A stretch of DNA of 55,186 nucleotides. Source: Stenotrophomonas maltophilia (GTDB lineage: Bacteria > Pseudomonadota > Gammaproteobacteria > Xanthomonadales > Xanthomonadaceae). The notes beneath the pieces were generated by a model. It searched no databases. It saw nothing but the letters and a program-made list of their open reading frames with translations, and had not been told where the DNA came from. Location of the stretch: assembly GCF_002205165.1 (NCBI RefSeq), contig NZ_NIVS01000060.1, positions 1 to 55,186 on the forward strand, written 5' to 3'. Below are positions 15,617 to 27,861 of this stretch, piece by piece. Positions within the stretch are counted from its first letter, which is position 1. Every line of letters begins with the position of its first letter. A program made the position numbers and the translations under genes.

Positions 15617-18334
15617 TCACTGCGCGTGCTTCGGCGGCTTGTACTCGCACCGCGGATACCCCGAGCACGACTGGAACGCGCCATAGGGCCCGGTGCGCGG
15701 CACGATCACGCCCACCTTGCACGCCGGGCAGGCCTGCTCATGGATGGCCTCACCCGCCATGGAGGTGACGCGCACCGCACCGTCATTGACCAGCTCGGTC
15801 AGGAAGGCCGAGCGTCGACCCTGCACGGTGAACATCGCCACCGAACGGCGCGCGCGCGTCAATGCAACGTAGAACAGGCGGCGCTCCTCGCCCAGCGGAT
15901 ACGCATCGCTGTCGGGCATCGCCAGGGAGAGGACCGGGTCGTCGGCGCGGGTGTTGGGGAAGCGCCGGTCCAGCATGCCGGGCAGGATCACGTAATCGGC
16001 CTCGGCACCCTTGGCGCGGTGCGCCGTAAGGAAGCTGACGTCCATGTGCTGCCCATGACGCGCCCGCCACGTAGCCGGCAGCATCACGCGGTCTGCGTTG
16101 TAGCGGCCGAGTACGAACACCGTGACCTTGCCATCGCGGCCGGGCGGCGCCTGGCCGGACAACAGCTGCTGGTGCAGCCGCTCCAGATACTGCTCGACCG
16201 CGCCGGCCAGCCGGTCGCGCGAGGCCACCTGGAAGGCCTGCAGCACCGCGCCGTAGGCTGGCGTGACCGAATGGACCTCTTTGGGAATCTGCGCCGGATT
16301 GCGTGACACGAAGGCACTGGACACATCGCACAGCGCCTGCGGGCAGCGGAAGGTCTGTTCGAGCTTGAGCACCTGGCCCTGGCCGAACCAGTCCACGAAG
16401 CCGGTCATCACCGAGACATCCGCGCCAGCAAAGCGATTGATCGACTGCCAGTCGTCACCGACCGCGAACAGATGCTTGCCCGGCGCCTGCACCAGTGCCC
16501 GGCACAGCCGCGCACGGGCGCGCGAGGCGTCTTGGAATTCGTCGGCCATTACCAGATCGAAGGGGGCGACATAGCGGCCCAGTTCCAGGTGTTCGGCCGC
16601 CTGGTTGAGCATGTCCTCGAAGTCGATGCCCCCTTCGGCGACCAGGGCATCGTCCCAGCCGTCCAGGATCGGGATGATCAGTTCGAGGAAAAGGCGGTAG
16701 CGGTGCTTGAAGTGATCGTCGGGCAGGCGGCGCAGCCGTTCGACCATGTCCTCCACGTGCAGCGCGTTGCTCTTGGCGTGGCTGATGAAGGTGCGCACCA
16801 AGCCGATGAGGTCGCTGTCCGGCATCGGCGTCGCACCGCCCTCGGGCAGTTCGCGGTCGGGATTCGGGTCCAGTTCGATACCTCGATGTGACAAGGCCTC
16901 GCCCAGCCGCACGAACAGTTCGCCGGTGCGCAACTGCAGCGGGGTCGTCTCGATACGCGCGATGCCATCGCGGGCGCCCGGTTCGCCCCGGCGAGGCGCA
17001 GGCGCCAGATCGTGTCCCTCCGGGGTAAGGTGGTCGTGATACAGCGCAATGCCGGGGTAGTAGAAATCCGAGCGGTACTGGCGGTACGCATCGGTCCGGG
17101 CATCGAACGCACCGCGCCGCGTGTAGGTGTACGCCACGCCGTTGTAGAACAGCCAGTCGGCGATCACGCATTCTTCGATGCTGCGCACGCGCTCGCCCTG
17201 CAGGGTGCGCACATAGCCCTGGCCATCCTTGTCCCACTCCTCGGCGTCCAACGACCCGCCGATGACGGGCAGGTCACGGCCGAACACCAGCCGGAACATG
17301 TCCCACTGGGTGCGGAAATGCAGCGAGCGGTCCTTGAGCTGGTCGATGATCTCGGCCAGCCGGTGGAACCCCTGCGTAGCATCGACCGCCCAGTCCGGTA
17401 CCTGCGGCATCTGCCCGGTGGCCTGGGCGATGATCTGCCGACCCAGCGCATGGAAGGTGCGCGCTTCCACCCGCACCTGATCCAGGCCGAGGCGCTGGAA
17501 CGCGCGGTCCGCACGCGCCTGCAGCTCGGTGGCGGCGTCCTTGTTGAAGGCGAGCATGACGATGCGCTCGGGCGCGACCAGCCCGCGTTCGATGGCATAG
17601 GCGGCCTTGGCCACCATCGTCGAGGTCTTGCCTGAACCCGCAGCAGCCACCACCTGCACGCGGTTGTCGAAACAGATCACTGCGCGGGCCTGCTCATCGG
17701 TGAGGGGCCGGCTTTCGACGCGATCCAGAAACGCACGGCTGGCAACCCGTTCGCGCGCCTCATGCGCCTCATTGCGGCGTGCCCACATCGTCGGCCAGTC
17801 GGCTAGCCACAGCATCAGCGCTTCTTCGATCGCGGCGGGGTCGCCATCGAGCTGGCTGCGCAGGTCGGCATCATCGAACACCGTCCACAGCGCGTCTTCG
17901 TCAAGCGGCAGGGTGGGGCGCGCCTGCAGCAGCGCCTGCTGCTGCTCGTGGGTCAGCCACAGGGATTCTTCGTCGGCCAGGTCGGTAGCCGCCTGCACCT
18001 GGGCGAGCCACCGCTGGATGGCGGTGTGGGACTGCTGGAACAGGGCGACATGATCGCGCTGGCGTTGCTCGCCGCTTCGCGCCGCCAGGGCCGACGCCAG
18101 CAAGCGCGCGGACGCCACAGACAGGCCGCCGAGGATCAGGGGGGCATGTCTGTCACGCTGCAGGGTCAGCCGCGCCCAGGGCAGGCGGGGATGCACCTGC
18201 AGTGCCTCAAGCGGCGCGTAATGCCGATGACCGTCAACGGTCAGGACCAGCCCGTCGTCTTCCAGGCGCAGGCGCCAGTGCGGCGATCGCGTGAGGCGTT
18301 GACCCCAGTCGCTCGGGGCCCATTCGTACGTCAT
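15617..18334 (-). CDS. UvrD/Rep-type superfamily 1 helicase with C-terminal zinc ribbon
   Basis: A 905-residue SF1A helicase. An N-terminal region of about 240 residues precedes the motor domains. Walker A is AAAGSGKTSTMV, Walker B is MADEFQDASR, motif V region is FLTAHRAKGAEADYV and motif VI is VALTRARRSV. The last 35 residues carry a four-Cys zinc ribbon of the topoisomerase I C4 type (CPACKVG ... CSGYPRCEY). This arrangement resembles DNA helicase IV (HelD), although this protein is about 220 residues longer than the E. coli enzyme. The ATG at 18334 has GGAA upstream; a 5' extension to 18454 has no start signal. It stands alone, with a role in DNA repair or recombination inferred. Confidence 0.85.
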   Translation of the reverse strand: MTYEWAPSDWGQRLTRSPHWRLRLEDDGLVLTVDGHRHYAPLEALQVHPRLPWARLTLQRDRHAPLILGGLSVASARLLASALAARSGEQRQRDHVALFQQSHTAIQRWLAQVQAATDLADEESLWLTHEQQQALLQARPTLPLDEDALWTVFDDADLRSQLDGDPAAIEEALMLWLADWPTMWARRNEAHEARERVASRAFLDRVESRPLTDEQARAVICFDNRVQVVAAAGSGKTSTMVAKAAYAIERGLVAPERIVMLAFNKDAATELQARADRAFQRLGLDQVRVEARTFHALGRQIIAQATGQMPQVPDWAVDATQGFHRLAEIIDQLKDRSLHFRTQWDMFRLVFGRDLPVIGGSLDAEEWDKDGQGYVRTLQGERVRSIEECVIADWLFYNGVAYTYTRRGAFDARTDAYRQYRSDFYYPGIALYHDHLTPEGHDLAPAPRRGEPGARDGIARIETTPLQLRTGELFVRLGEALSHRGIELDPNPDRELPEGGATPMPDSDLIGLVRTFISHAKSNALHVEDMVERLRRLPDDHFKHRYRLFLELIIPILDGWDDALVAEGGIDFEDMLNQAAEHLELGRYVAPFDLVMADEFQDASRARARLCRALVQAPGKHLFAVGDDWQSINRFAGADVSVMTGFVDWFGQGQVLKLEQTFRCPQALCDVSSAFVSRNPAQIPKEVHSVTPAYGAVLQAFQVASRDRLAGAVEQYLERLHQQLLSGQAPPGRDGKVTVFVLGRYNADRVMLPATWRARHGQHMDVSFLTAHRAKGAEADYVILPGMLDRRFPNTRADDPVLSLAMPDSDAYPLGEERRLFYVALTRARRSVAMFTVQGRRSAFLTELVNDGAVRVTSMAGEAIHEQACPACKVGVIVPRTGPYGAFQSCSGYPRCEYKPPKHAQ

Positions 18335-18424
18335 CGGTGTTTCCAGCTGCGGCCTTCGTTGCGGCCGTGGCCGGAACAAGCATGAGGCGCGGTTTGATCG
18401 GACACCCATGATAGAGAAATGAAA

Positions 18425-18444
18425 ATCCCCGCGCAGGCGGGGAT
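18425..18444 (-). terminator. Terminator hairpin after the MFS gene
   Basis: An 8-bp perfect stem (ATCCCCGC / GCGGGGAT) with a GCAG loop, 28 bp past the MFS stop on the minus strand, followed there by TTTCATTTC. Confidence 0.7.
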
Positions 18445-18472
18445 CTTCAAACAACCTGTTGGCGAGCGCTGC

Positions 18473-19687
18473 TTACTGCTGCAGCGCCGGCACGCCGCGC
18501 GCGCGGCGGTCCACCAGCATCGCCACGCACCACAGCAGCAGGCCGCCCAGCGCGGTGGCGGCGCCAACGTAGCCGGTCACGGCCGGGCTGAAGCCGGCGC
18601 CGATTGCCATGCCGCCGAACCACGGGCCCAGTGCATTGGCGGTATTGAACGCGGCATGGTTGGAGGCGGCTGCGAGTGTCTGCGCTTCGCCGGCCACGTC
18701 CATCAGGCGGGTCTGCAGCACGGCGGCCAGGGCGCCCATGGTGCCGACCGCAATGATCATCGGGAACACGCTCCACACCGATTGCGCGGCCAGCGGGAAG
18801 GCCAGCAGCACCAGGATCGACCAGACCAGCACCACGGCGGCCGCACGGAACTGGAAGCGGTCCACCAGCCAGCCACCGGCCACGTTGCCGATGATCGCGC
18901 CGATGCCGAAGATGCCCACGGCCAGCGGCATCCACGATTCGGCCAGACCGGTGACCTGCACCAGCGTCGGGGCGAGATAGGTGAACACGCAGAACATGCC
19001 GGCGAAGCCGACCGAGCCGATCGCCAGCGCCAGCCACACCTGGGTGCGGTTGAACGCGCGCAGCTCGCGCATCGGCGAGGTCCGTACTTCATCCGGATCC
19101 GGCAGCAGGAAGCGCGCGATCATCGCCACGGTGGCGATCGCCAGCACACTGACCAGGGCGAACGCGGTGCGCCAGCTGACCTGCTGGCCGAGCCAGGTGG
19201 TGAGGGGATTGCCGACCAGGATCGCCACGGAGAGGCCAAGCAGCACTTTGGACACCGCCGCGCCACGCTGTGCTGGCGGGCTGATCGCCGCGGCCACCAG
19301 CATCGCCACACCGAAGTAGGCGCCATGCGGCAGGCCGGCGACGAAGCGCGCCAGCAGCATCGTGCCGTAGTTGGGGGCCAACGCACTGGCCAGGTTGCCG
19401 ATGGCATAGAAACCCATCAAGGCCAGCAGCAGGTTGCGACGGGCGAAACCGGCGCCGGCGAAGGCGAGCACGGGGGCACCGACCACCACGCCGATGGCAT
19501 ACGCGCTGATCAGGTGACCGACCTGGGTCTCGCTGATCGACAGCCCGCGGCTGATCTCCAGCATCAGCCCCATGCTGGCGAACTCACTGGTGCCGATGGC
19601 AAAGCCGCCCAGCGACAAGGCCAGCAGGATCAGGGTGCGCTCGCGCGGCGAAAGCCGGGCGGCCAAAGGGACGGAAGAGGAGCTCAT
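18473..19687 (-). CDS. MFS transporter, DHA1 family
   Basis: A 404-residue transporter with twelve predicted membrane segments. The N-terminal half opens with the AraJ/YdhP-like pattern LSLGGFAIGTSEFASMGLM, and the loop after segment 2 has GAPVLAF and ARRNLLL. Relatives are proton-coupled exporters of sugars, nucleosides or drugs. A sole gene with its own terminator, it has no clear operon partner; the next leftward-transcribed gene upstream is a small membrane protein 164 bp away. Substrate cannot be predicted. Confidence 0.88.
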   Translation of the reverse strand: MSSSSVPLAARLSPRERTLILLALSLGGFAIGTSEFASMGLMLEISRGLSISETQVGHLISAYAIGVVVGAPVLAFAGAGFARRNLLLALMGFYAIGNLASALAPNYGTMLLARFVAGLPHGAYFGVAMLVAAAISPPAQRGAAVSKVLLGLSVAILVGNPLTTWLGQQVSWRTAFALVSVLAIATVAMIARFLLPDPDEVRTSPMRELRAFNRTQVWLALAIGSVGFAGMFCVFTYLAPTLVQVTGLAESWMPLAVGIFGIGAIIGNVAGGWLVDRFQFRAAAVVLVWSILVLLAFPLAAQSVWSVFPMIIAVGTMGALAAVLQTRLMDVAGEAQTLAAASNHAAFNTANALGPWFGGMAIGAGFSPAVTGYVGAATALGGLLLWCVAMLVDRRARGVPALQQ

Positions 19688-19851
19688 GCAGGCAGCGGCG
19701 TCGAACGGGGGAAGCGCCGCATTGTACTGCTGCGACGCAGCATTAATCAGCGGCGCGCGTGGAACGCTGGATCCGCACGACGCGCCGTCACGCGGCCGAG
19801 GTTGCCAAGGCAGCCACGCAACACAGGCAAACGCTGCCTATGGCCCCCAGG

Positions 19852-20079
19852 TCACGGATACGGCCCGACCCTGAACGGCTGGGGTTCCGGAGCCGCCGGT
19901 GGAATGCGGTCGCCGTGCACGCGGGTGAGAATCTCGTTGGTCCTGCGCTGTTCGGCCACGATCTGTTGCAGCAGGCCCTTAATACCGAAAATGGCAAACG
20001 GAACGAAGATCCACAGCAGCCCGAGCAGCGCCCAGACGATCCCGACCACTACCGAAACACTCTGACCCGTGGCACCCAT
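19852..20079 (-). CDS. Small membrane protein, unknown
   Basis: A 75-residue protein with one hydrophobic segment (about 8-33, SVSVVVGIVWALLGLLWIF), then a helical segment LLQQIVAEQRRTNEIL of coiled-coil character and a Pro-rich tail ending RVGPYP. The ATG at 20079 is preceded by AAGGA. The architecture (one membrane anchor plus a short coiled coil) is common in small YvlB/YtxH-like accessory proteins, but no family is recognised. Confidence 0.65.
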   Translation of the reverse strand: MGATGQSVSVVVGIVWALLGLLWIFVPFAIFGIKGLLQQIVAEQRRTNEILTRVHGDRIPPAAPEPQPFRVGPYP

Positions 20080-20139
20080 GCCGTCACGTCCTTGTCGTTG
20101 AGAGGTTGTCCGTTCAATCCGCCGCCTGCTGCACCGGCG

Positions 20140-20160
20140 CTGCGGCGATATCCGCCGCAG
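20140..20160. repeat. Inverted repeat in a divergent promoter region
   Basis: CTGCGGCG and CGCCGCAG separated by ATATC lie between the leftward small membrane protein gene and the rightward GAF gene (253-bp gap). It could be an operator or a leader hairpin; nothing decides between them. The rest of the gap shows no gene. Confidence 0.35.
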
Positions 20161-20332
20161 GACGATGATAGCCGCTCTGCACCCCGATGCACGCGCAGGC
20201 TGGCGGTGGCGACACCGTTACTCAGCGGTCGCCAGAACTACACCGGATCACGGCCAGTCTCGCCCATTCATGCGACAATTTACGCTCAAAGCCACCCTTT
20301 CGATGGCTGCCCCAGGCCCCAGAGAGGTTGAG

Positions 20333-21328
20333 ATGTCTACCAGTCCGGGCTTCCCCGCCCTCATCGGCTTTGATCTGCCGGGCCCGCAGGACGGACCAGC
20401 TGCCCAGCGGGTGATTGTCACTGCGCTGCTGGATGACACCCCGCGCAATGACTGGATGCGCATGCTGCACCGCCTGGCGTGGCCGTCGCTGCGCGTGGAC
20501 CACGGCGTCGAGCAGATCCGCCTGGTCGGCAAGGGTATCCATTTCGTGGGCGCGATAGCCGACGCCCGGGCGTTGTCAGCTTCAGTGCGCGGCCTCTTCA
20601 ATGAGGTCAACACGAAGGTGCTCGACCGTCGCCTGGCCGCGCTGGAAAACCCGCTGGACGAAGATGGTCCGGGCGCGGCGCCGGTGGCATCACTCGCCAG
20701 CTCCACGGACCCGCGTCTGGAGGATGTCGCGGCATTGCTTGCGATGCCGGCCGTGCCGGGCATGCTGGAACTGGCCAGTGCGATGACCGGGATGCGCTTT
20801 GTGGCCGTAGCGCGCGTCACTGCGGACCGCTGGACCGCCTGCGCTGTGCATGACCGCCTGGATTTTGGTCTGCGTCCGGGCGATGACCTCGTGCTGGAAA
20901 CCACCATCTGCGATGAGATCCGCGAGCATCGCCATCTGGTCCAGTTCGACCAGGCCAGTACCCACCCGGTGTTCTCCAGCCATCCCACGCCGGCGCTGTA
21001 TGGGTTCGAGAGTTACATCTCGGTACCGCTGTTCCGCCGCGATGGCGGCTTCCACGGCACGCTGTGCGCGCTGGATCCCACTCCTTCCAAGCTCGACGCC
21101 GCGACGGTGAAAGGCTTCGAAGTGCTGGCGGGGGTGATCGGCGCGCACCTGGAGGTCCAGGAGGCGCCCGCGGAGGCAGGGCAGCCGGTGGTCAGCATGG
21201 CCGAAGCGCTGTCGGTGCTCTCGCGTCAGGTCGATGCACTGGATGCGGTGACGCTGCCGGAGCAGTTCCGCGCGGTGACGGCGCGGTTGCGTGCGCTGGT
21301 GGGCGCGGCGCGGGCTGTGGCCGGCTGA
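20333..21328 (+). CDS. GAF-domain protein
   Basis: A 331-residue cytoplasmic protein. Residues 1-100 form an unassigned region. A GAF domain covers about 120-290, with the typical closing segment YGFESYISVPLFRRDGGFHGTLCALD. The C-terminal 40 residues are helical. No enzymatic output domain is attached, so it probably acts by binding another signalling protein. The ATG at 20333 has GAGG six bases upstream; an in-frame codon at 20165 would add 56 residues with no signal. It ends 39 bp from the convergent DUF1653 gene. Confidence 0.8.
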   Translation: MSTSPGFPALIGFDLPGPQDGPAAQRVIVTALLDDTPRNDWMRMLHRLAWPSLRVDHGVEQIRLVGKGIHFVGAIADARALSASVRGLFNEVNTKVLDRRLAALENPLDEDGPGAAPVASLASSTDPRLEDVAALLAMPAVPGMLELASAMTGMRFVAVARVTADRWTACAVHDRLDFGLRPGDDLVLETTICDEIREHRHLVQFDQASTHPVFSSHPTPALYGFESYISVPLFRRDGGFHGTLCALDPTPSKLDAATVKGFEVLAGVIGAHLEVQEAPAEAGQPVVSMAEALSVLSRQVDALDAVTLPEQFRAVTARLRALVGAARAVAG

Positions 21329-21367
21329 TCCTGCCGGCAACGCGGGCTGGGGCTGAAGCGCTCAGCC

Positions 21368-21601
21368 TCACCCATCAACCCGCGCAAAACGCGCCCGCCA
21401 CTGCCCCTCTACCTCCACCTGCGCCATGAACATTTCGTACGGGCGCACCCACAGGCCCACCTCCGAATCCAGCGGCCGGTACAGCACCATCGGCGCCAGC
21501 GTTTCGCTGTGGCGGACAACGCCGATCACCTCGTAGTTGCCGCCCTTGAAATGGCGGTAGTGGCCGAGGGGCAGGGTGGGAAGAGAAGGGAGATCGGACA
21601 T
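21368..21601 (-). CDS. DUF1653-family protein
   Basis: A 77-residue protein matching DUF1653 throughout: GHYRHFKGGNYEVIGVVRHSET, then a conserved VLYRPL and LWVRPYEMF with the closing aromatic/acidic positions. The family is widespread and its function is unknown. It follows the receiver gene by 78 bp on the same strand and may be co-transcribed with the PAS kinase/receiver pair. Confidence 0.85.
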   Translation of the reverse strand: MSDLPSLPTLPLGHYRHFKGGNYEVIGVVRHSETLAPMVLYRPLDSEVGLWVRPYEMFMAQVEVEGQWRARFARVDG

Positions 21602-21679
21602 GGGCGTGGGGGACAGTCAACGCGGCCAGGTGCTGGCGCGGAAGGCGGGGAACAGCGCTCGGCGCTCAGAGCGCTTGGC

Positions 21680-22048
21680 TCAGAGCGGTGCGGCCGGCGA
21701 CTGCAGCAATGTGACCAGCTGGCGCAGGCGATACGGCTTGGGCAGGAATTCAACATGCTCCGGCAGCGGCGGCAACTGCGAACGCGCATAGCCGGAGGCC
21801 AGGATCATGCGCGCGTTGGGCAGCACGTCGGCCACGTGTTCGCTGAGCTCCACGCCGCTCATGCCGTTGGGCATGCTGATATCGCTGAACACCACATCGA
21901 ACCCGCCCGGGTCCTGCATCAGGCGCAGCGCGGCCGGGCCGTCGTCGGCCGTGTGGATTTCGATACCGAAGTCCTGCAGCGCCTGGCCGATCAGTTCACG
22001 CAGATCCTGCTGGTCTTCGACCATCAATACGCGTAGTGGCTCAGACAT
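21680..22048 (-). CDS. Single-domain response regulator
   Basis: A 122-residue stand-alone receiver with acidic pair E11/D12, phosphoacceptor D56 (VVFSDISMPNGMSG) and conserved Lys in LPKPYRL. The ATG at 22048 lies 7 bp downstream of GAGGAAG and overlaps the end of the kinase gene by 8 bp, so translation is coupled. It is the evident partner of that PAS kinase; with no output domain, it may shuttle phosphate or bind a target. Confidence 0.9.
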   Translation of the reverse strand: MSEPLRVLMVEDQQDLRELIGQALQDFGIEIHTADDGPAALRLMQDPGGFDVVFSDISMPNGMSGVELSEHVADVLPNARMILASGYARSQLPPLPEHVEFLPKPYRLRQLVTLLQSPAAPL

Positions 22049-23198
22049 GCTCGACTTCCTCAATGACAGGTAACAACAGGCGGACGGTAGTGCCCCTTCC
22101 GGGGGCGGTTTGTACGTCGACGAAGCCGTCGCACTGGGACACGAAGCCGAACACCTGGCTCAGGCCCAGCCCGCTGCCTTTGCCGATTTCCTTGGTGGTG
22201 AAGAATGGCTCGCTGGCGCGCTCGGCGATGTCCGGGGGCATGCCATTGCCCTGGTCGGTCACCGCGATGGCGACATAGTGGCGGCGCATGGGCTGGGAAA
22301 GATCCGGTGCCAGGCGCTGTTCGACCTCGGCCGTGATCGTGACCGTGCCGCCCTGGGGCATCGCTTCGCCACTATTGAGCACCAGATTCAACACGGCGCT
22401 GTGCAACTGTACGCCATCGGTGACGATCGGGGGCAGATCCGGCATCAAATCCAACTGCACCTCGATGCCCGGCGGGCAGGCGCGGCGCAGCACCGGCAGG
22501 GCGTCGAGCAGGAACTCCTGGACCACCACCGGCTCGCGCACCAGTGTCTGGTCCGCGGAAAATGCCAGCAGCTGGCGGGTCAGCAGCGAGCCCCGGTCAG
22601 CGGCGGCCTGGGCCAGGTCCACCAGCTCCTGGGTACGCCCGTCGGCGCCGGGGCGCAGCGCGATCAGGTCCAGCGCATTGCCAATGGTGGTCAGCAGGTT
22701 GTTGAATTCATGGGCCAGGCCCCGGGTCAGGCGGCCCACGTTGTCCAGCTGGCGCTGCTGCACGTGCGCGCGCTGCGCATCCTGCAGCAGGCGCTGGGCC
22801 TGGTAGCGTTCGGTGACGTCCTGGGTGACCTTGACGAAGCCGAGCAGGCAGCCGTCTTCGCGGACCGGCTCGATCACTTCGCCGGCACGGAAACGCTCGC
22901 CATTGCAGCGCACCCGCCAGCCTTCGCCGACGAAGCGGCCATGGTCGCGGGCATAGGCCAACGCCTGCTGCGGAACGCCGAGCTGCTGATCTTCGGGGGT
23001 ATAGAACAGGCCGACGTGCTTGCCGATCACCGCCTCGGCGGCATAGCCCTTGACCCGCTCGCAGCCACGGTTCCAGCTGCAGATGTTGCCCTGTGTATCG
23101 AGCAGATAGATCGCGTGATCGCTCACATTGTCGATCAACAGCTTCAGCTGCCGGCTTTCGTCGGCAAGCGGTGCAACGCTGGATACGGCCTGGACCAC
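22041..23198 (-). CDS. PAS-domain histidine kinase
   Basis: A 385-residue soluble sensor kinase. A PAS domain spans about 18-130 (IYLLDTQGNICSWNRGCERV and the GLFYTPED loop). The dimerisation domain carries H163 (RGLAHEFNNLLTT), and the ATPase domain shows NLVLNSGEAM, DQGNGMP and GSGLGLS. It starts with GTG; no alternative in-frame start is better supported. The paired receiver overlaps its 3' end. Upstream lies a 153-bp divergent region shared with the large hybrid kinase, so the two systems may be co-regulated. The PAS ligand is unknown. Confidence 0.9.
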   Translation of the reverse strand: MVQAVSSVAPLADESRQLKLLIDNVSDHAIYLLDTQGNICSWNRGCERVKGYAAEAVIGKHVGLFYTPEDQQLGVPQQALAYARDHGRFVGEGWRVRCNGERFRAGEVIEPVREDGCLLGFVKVTQDVTERYQAQRLLQDAQRAHVQQRQLDNVGRLTRGLAHEFNNLLTTIGNALDLIALRPGADGRTQELVDLAQAAADRGSLLTRQLLAFSADQTLVREPVVVQEFLLDALPVLRRACPPGIEVQLDLMPDLPPIVTDGVQLHSAVLNLVLNSGEAMPQGGTVTITAEVEQRLAPDLSQPMRRHYVAIAVTDQGNGMPPDIAERASEPFFTTKEIGKGSGLGLSQVFGFVSQCDGFVDVQTAPGRGTTVRLLLPVIEEVEHV

Positions 23199-23351
23199 GA
23201 CGGTTATCGACTCCCCGATAAGGGACCGAACCGTAGGGGCGATGATGTGAAGAAAGTGTCAAGAACGTGCGGCAAACGCGCTGACTTCTGGCGCTTAACA
23301 CCCGTTTACCGCTTCGGGTACCATCAGCCCCCTTTTAAGCTGGAACACGGC

Positions 23352-26452
<3,101 letters not shown>

Positions 26453-26456
<4 letters not shown>

Positions 26457-27277
26457 ATGAAACGGAGTTGTTCGACCTGGAGCTGAAGTTGTTGCTGGAG
26501 GCGGTCTACCAGCGCTACCACTACGACTTCCGTGACTATGCGCTGGCGTCGCTGCGGCGGCGCATGCGCCATGCCATGGCCCGGTTCGACTGCCCGACCA
26601 TGGGCGCGCTGCAGCACCGCCTGCTGCACGAGCCGGAGACCTTCGCCCAGGCGATGCAGTACTTCACCGTGCAGGTCTCGGAGATGTTCCGCGATCCGCC
26701 ATACTTCCGCGTGCTGCGCGAGCACGCCGTGCCGGTGCTGCGCACCTATCCCTCGATCAAGCTGTGGATCGCCGGCTGCAGCACCGGCGAAGAAGTGTGG
26801 TCGCTGGCGATCCTGCTGCACGAGGAAGGGCTGCTGGACCGGGCGATCATCTACGCCACCGACATCAATCCCGAAGCGCTGCAGGCGGCCGAATCCGGTG
26901 CCTTCGCGCTGGACCGGCTGGCGCAGTTCAGCCGCAACTACCTGGCTGCCGGTGGCACCGGCTCGCTCTCGGATTACTACAGCAGCGGCTACGGCAGCGT
27001 GGTGTTCGATCGCCGCCTGAAGCGCAACATCGTCTTCGCCGACCACAGCCTGGCCACCGATACCGTGTTCTCCGAAGTCCACCTGGTGTCCTGCCGCAAC
27101 GTGCTGATCTACTTCCAGCGGCCGCTGCAGGACCGTGCCATCGGCCTGTTCCATGAAGCCTTGGTCCACCGCGGCTTCCTTGGCCTGGGCAGCAAGGAAT
27201 CGCTGCAGTTCGGCGCACATGCGGATCTGTTCGAAGCGTGCGCGCGCGATCAGCGCCTGTACCGGAAGCTGGCCTGA
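26453..27277 (+). CDS. cheR: CheR-type protein-glutamate methyltransferase
   Basis: A 274-residue enzyme of the CheR family, which methylates glutamates of chemoreceptors with S-adenosylmethionine. The SAM motif WIAGCSTGEEVWSLAI, the FFRDP-like EMFRDPPYF and the SCRNVLIYF motif are present. The ATG at 26453 overlaps the kinase stop (ATGA). No chemoreceptor, CheA or CheW is encoded beside it; its substrate might be the coiled coil of the preceding kinase or a distant receptor. The stop overlaps the cheB start by one base. Confidence 0.92.
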
Positions 27278-27861
27278 TGAGCGGCGCTTCGCAACGCAGC
27301 CGGTTCGACCTGGTGGTCATCGGTGCTTCGGCCGGTGGCGTCAGTGCGCTGCAGGCGTTGCTGTCGGCGCTGCCCACAACGCTGGCGTTGCCGGTGCTGG
27401 TGGTGCTGCACCTGCCGCGCGACCGCCCCAGCCGCATCGCCGACCTGCTCGATGCCGGCTGCCCGCTGCCGGTGCGCGAGGCCGAGGACAAACAGCCGCT
27501 GCAGGCCGGCACGGTGACATTCGCGCCGCCCGACTACCACCTGCTGGTGGAGGATCGTGACACGCTGGCGCTGTCGGTCGATCCGCCGGTACTGTTCTCG
27601 CGCCCGGCGATCGACCCCCTGTTTGAAAGCGCCGCCGATGTCTTCGGCGATGGCGTACTGGCAATCCTGCTGACCGGCGCCAGCAGTGACGGCAGCGACG
27701 GTGTCGCCGCGGTCCGGCAGGTCGGTGGCGAAGCCTGGATCCAATGCCCTGAGGAGGCTTATTCCTCGATGATGCCCGCTTCCGCACTGGCGCACGCCGG
27801 TGCCGATGCGGTGCTCCCGCTCACCTCCATCTGCACGCGTATGAAAGGTCTTACCCGATGA
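27277..27861 (+). CDS. cheB: CheB-type methylesterase domain without receiver
   Basis: A 194-residue protein that consists only of the CheB esterase domain. The catalytic residues are S18 (IGASAGG), H45 (VLHLPRDRPSR) and D138 (LTGASSDGSDG). Full CheB proteins carry an N-terminal receiver that controls the esterase; its absence here suggests constitutive activity or regulation in trans by one of the receivers of the operon. It reverses the methylation made by CheR. Start and stop both overlap the flanking genes. Confidence 0.92.
   Translation: MSGASQRSRFDLVVIGASAGGVSALQALLSALPTTLALPVLVVLHLPRDRPSRIADLLDAGCPLPVREAEDKQPLQAGTVTFAPPDYHLLVEDRDTLALSVDPPVLFSRPAIDPLFESAADVFGDGVLAILLTGASSDGSDGVAAVRQVGGEAWIQCPEEAYSSMMPASALAHAGADAVLPLTSICTRMKGLTR

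Noticed and set aside
22110..23351. Long in-frame 5' extension of the large hybrid kinase
   Set aside because: It is antisense to the PAS kinase gene, its codon use and composition are non-coding in character, and a proper ATG with ribosome-binding site at 23352 begins the membrane segments.
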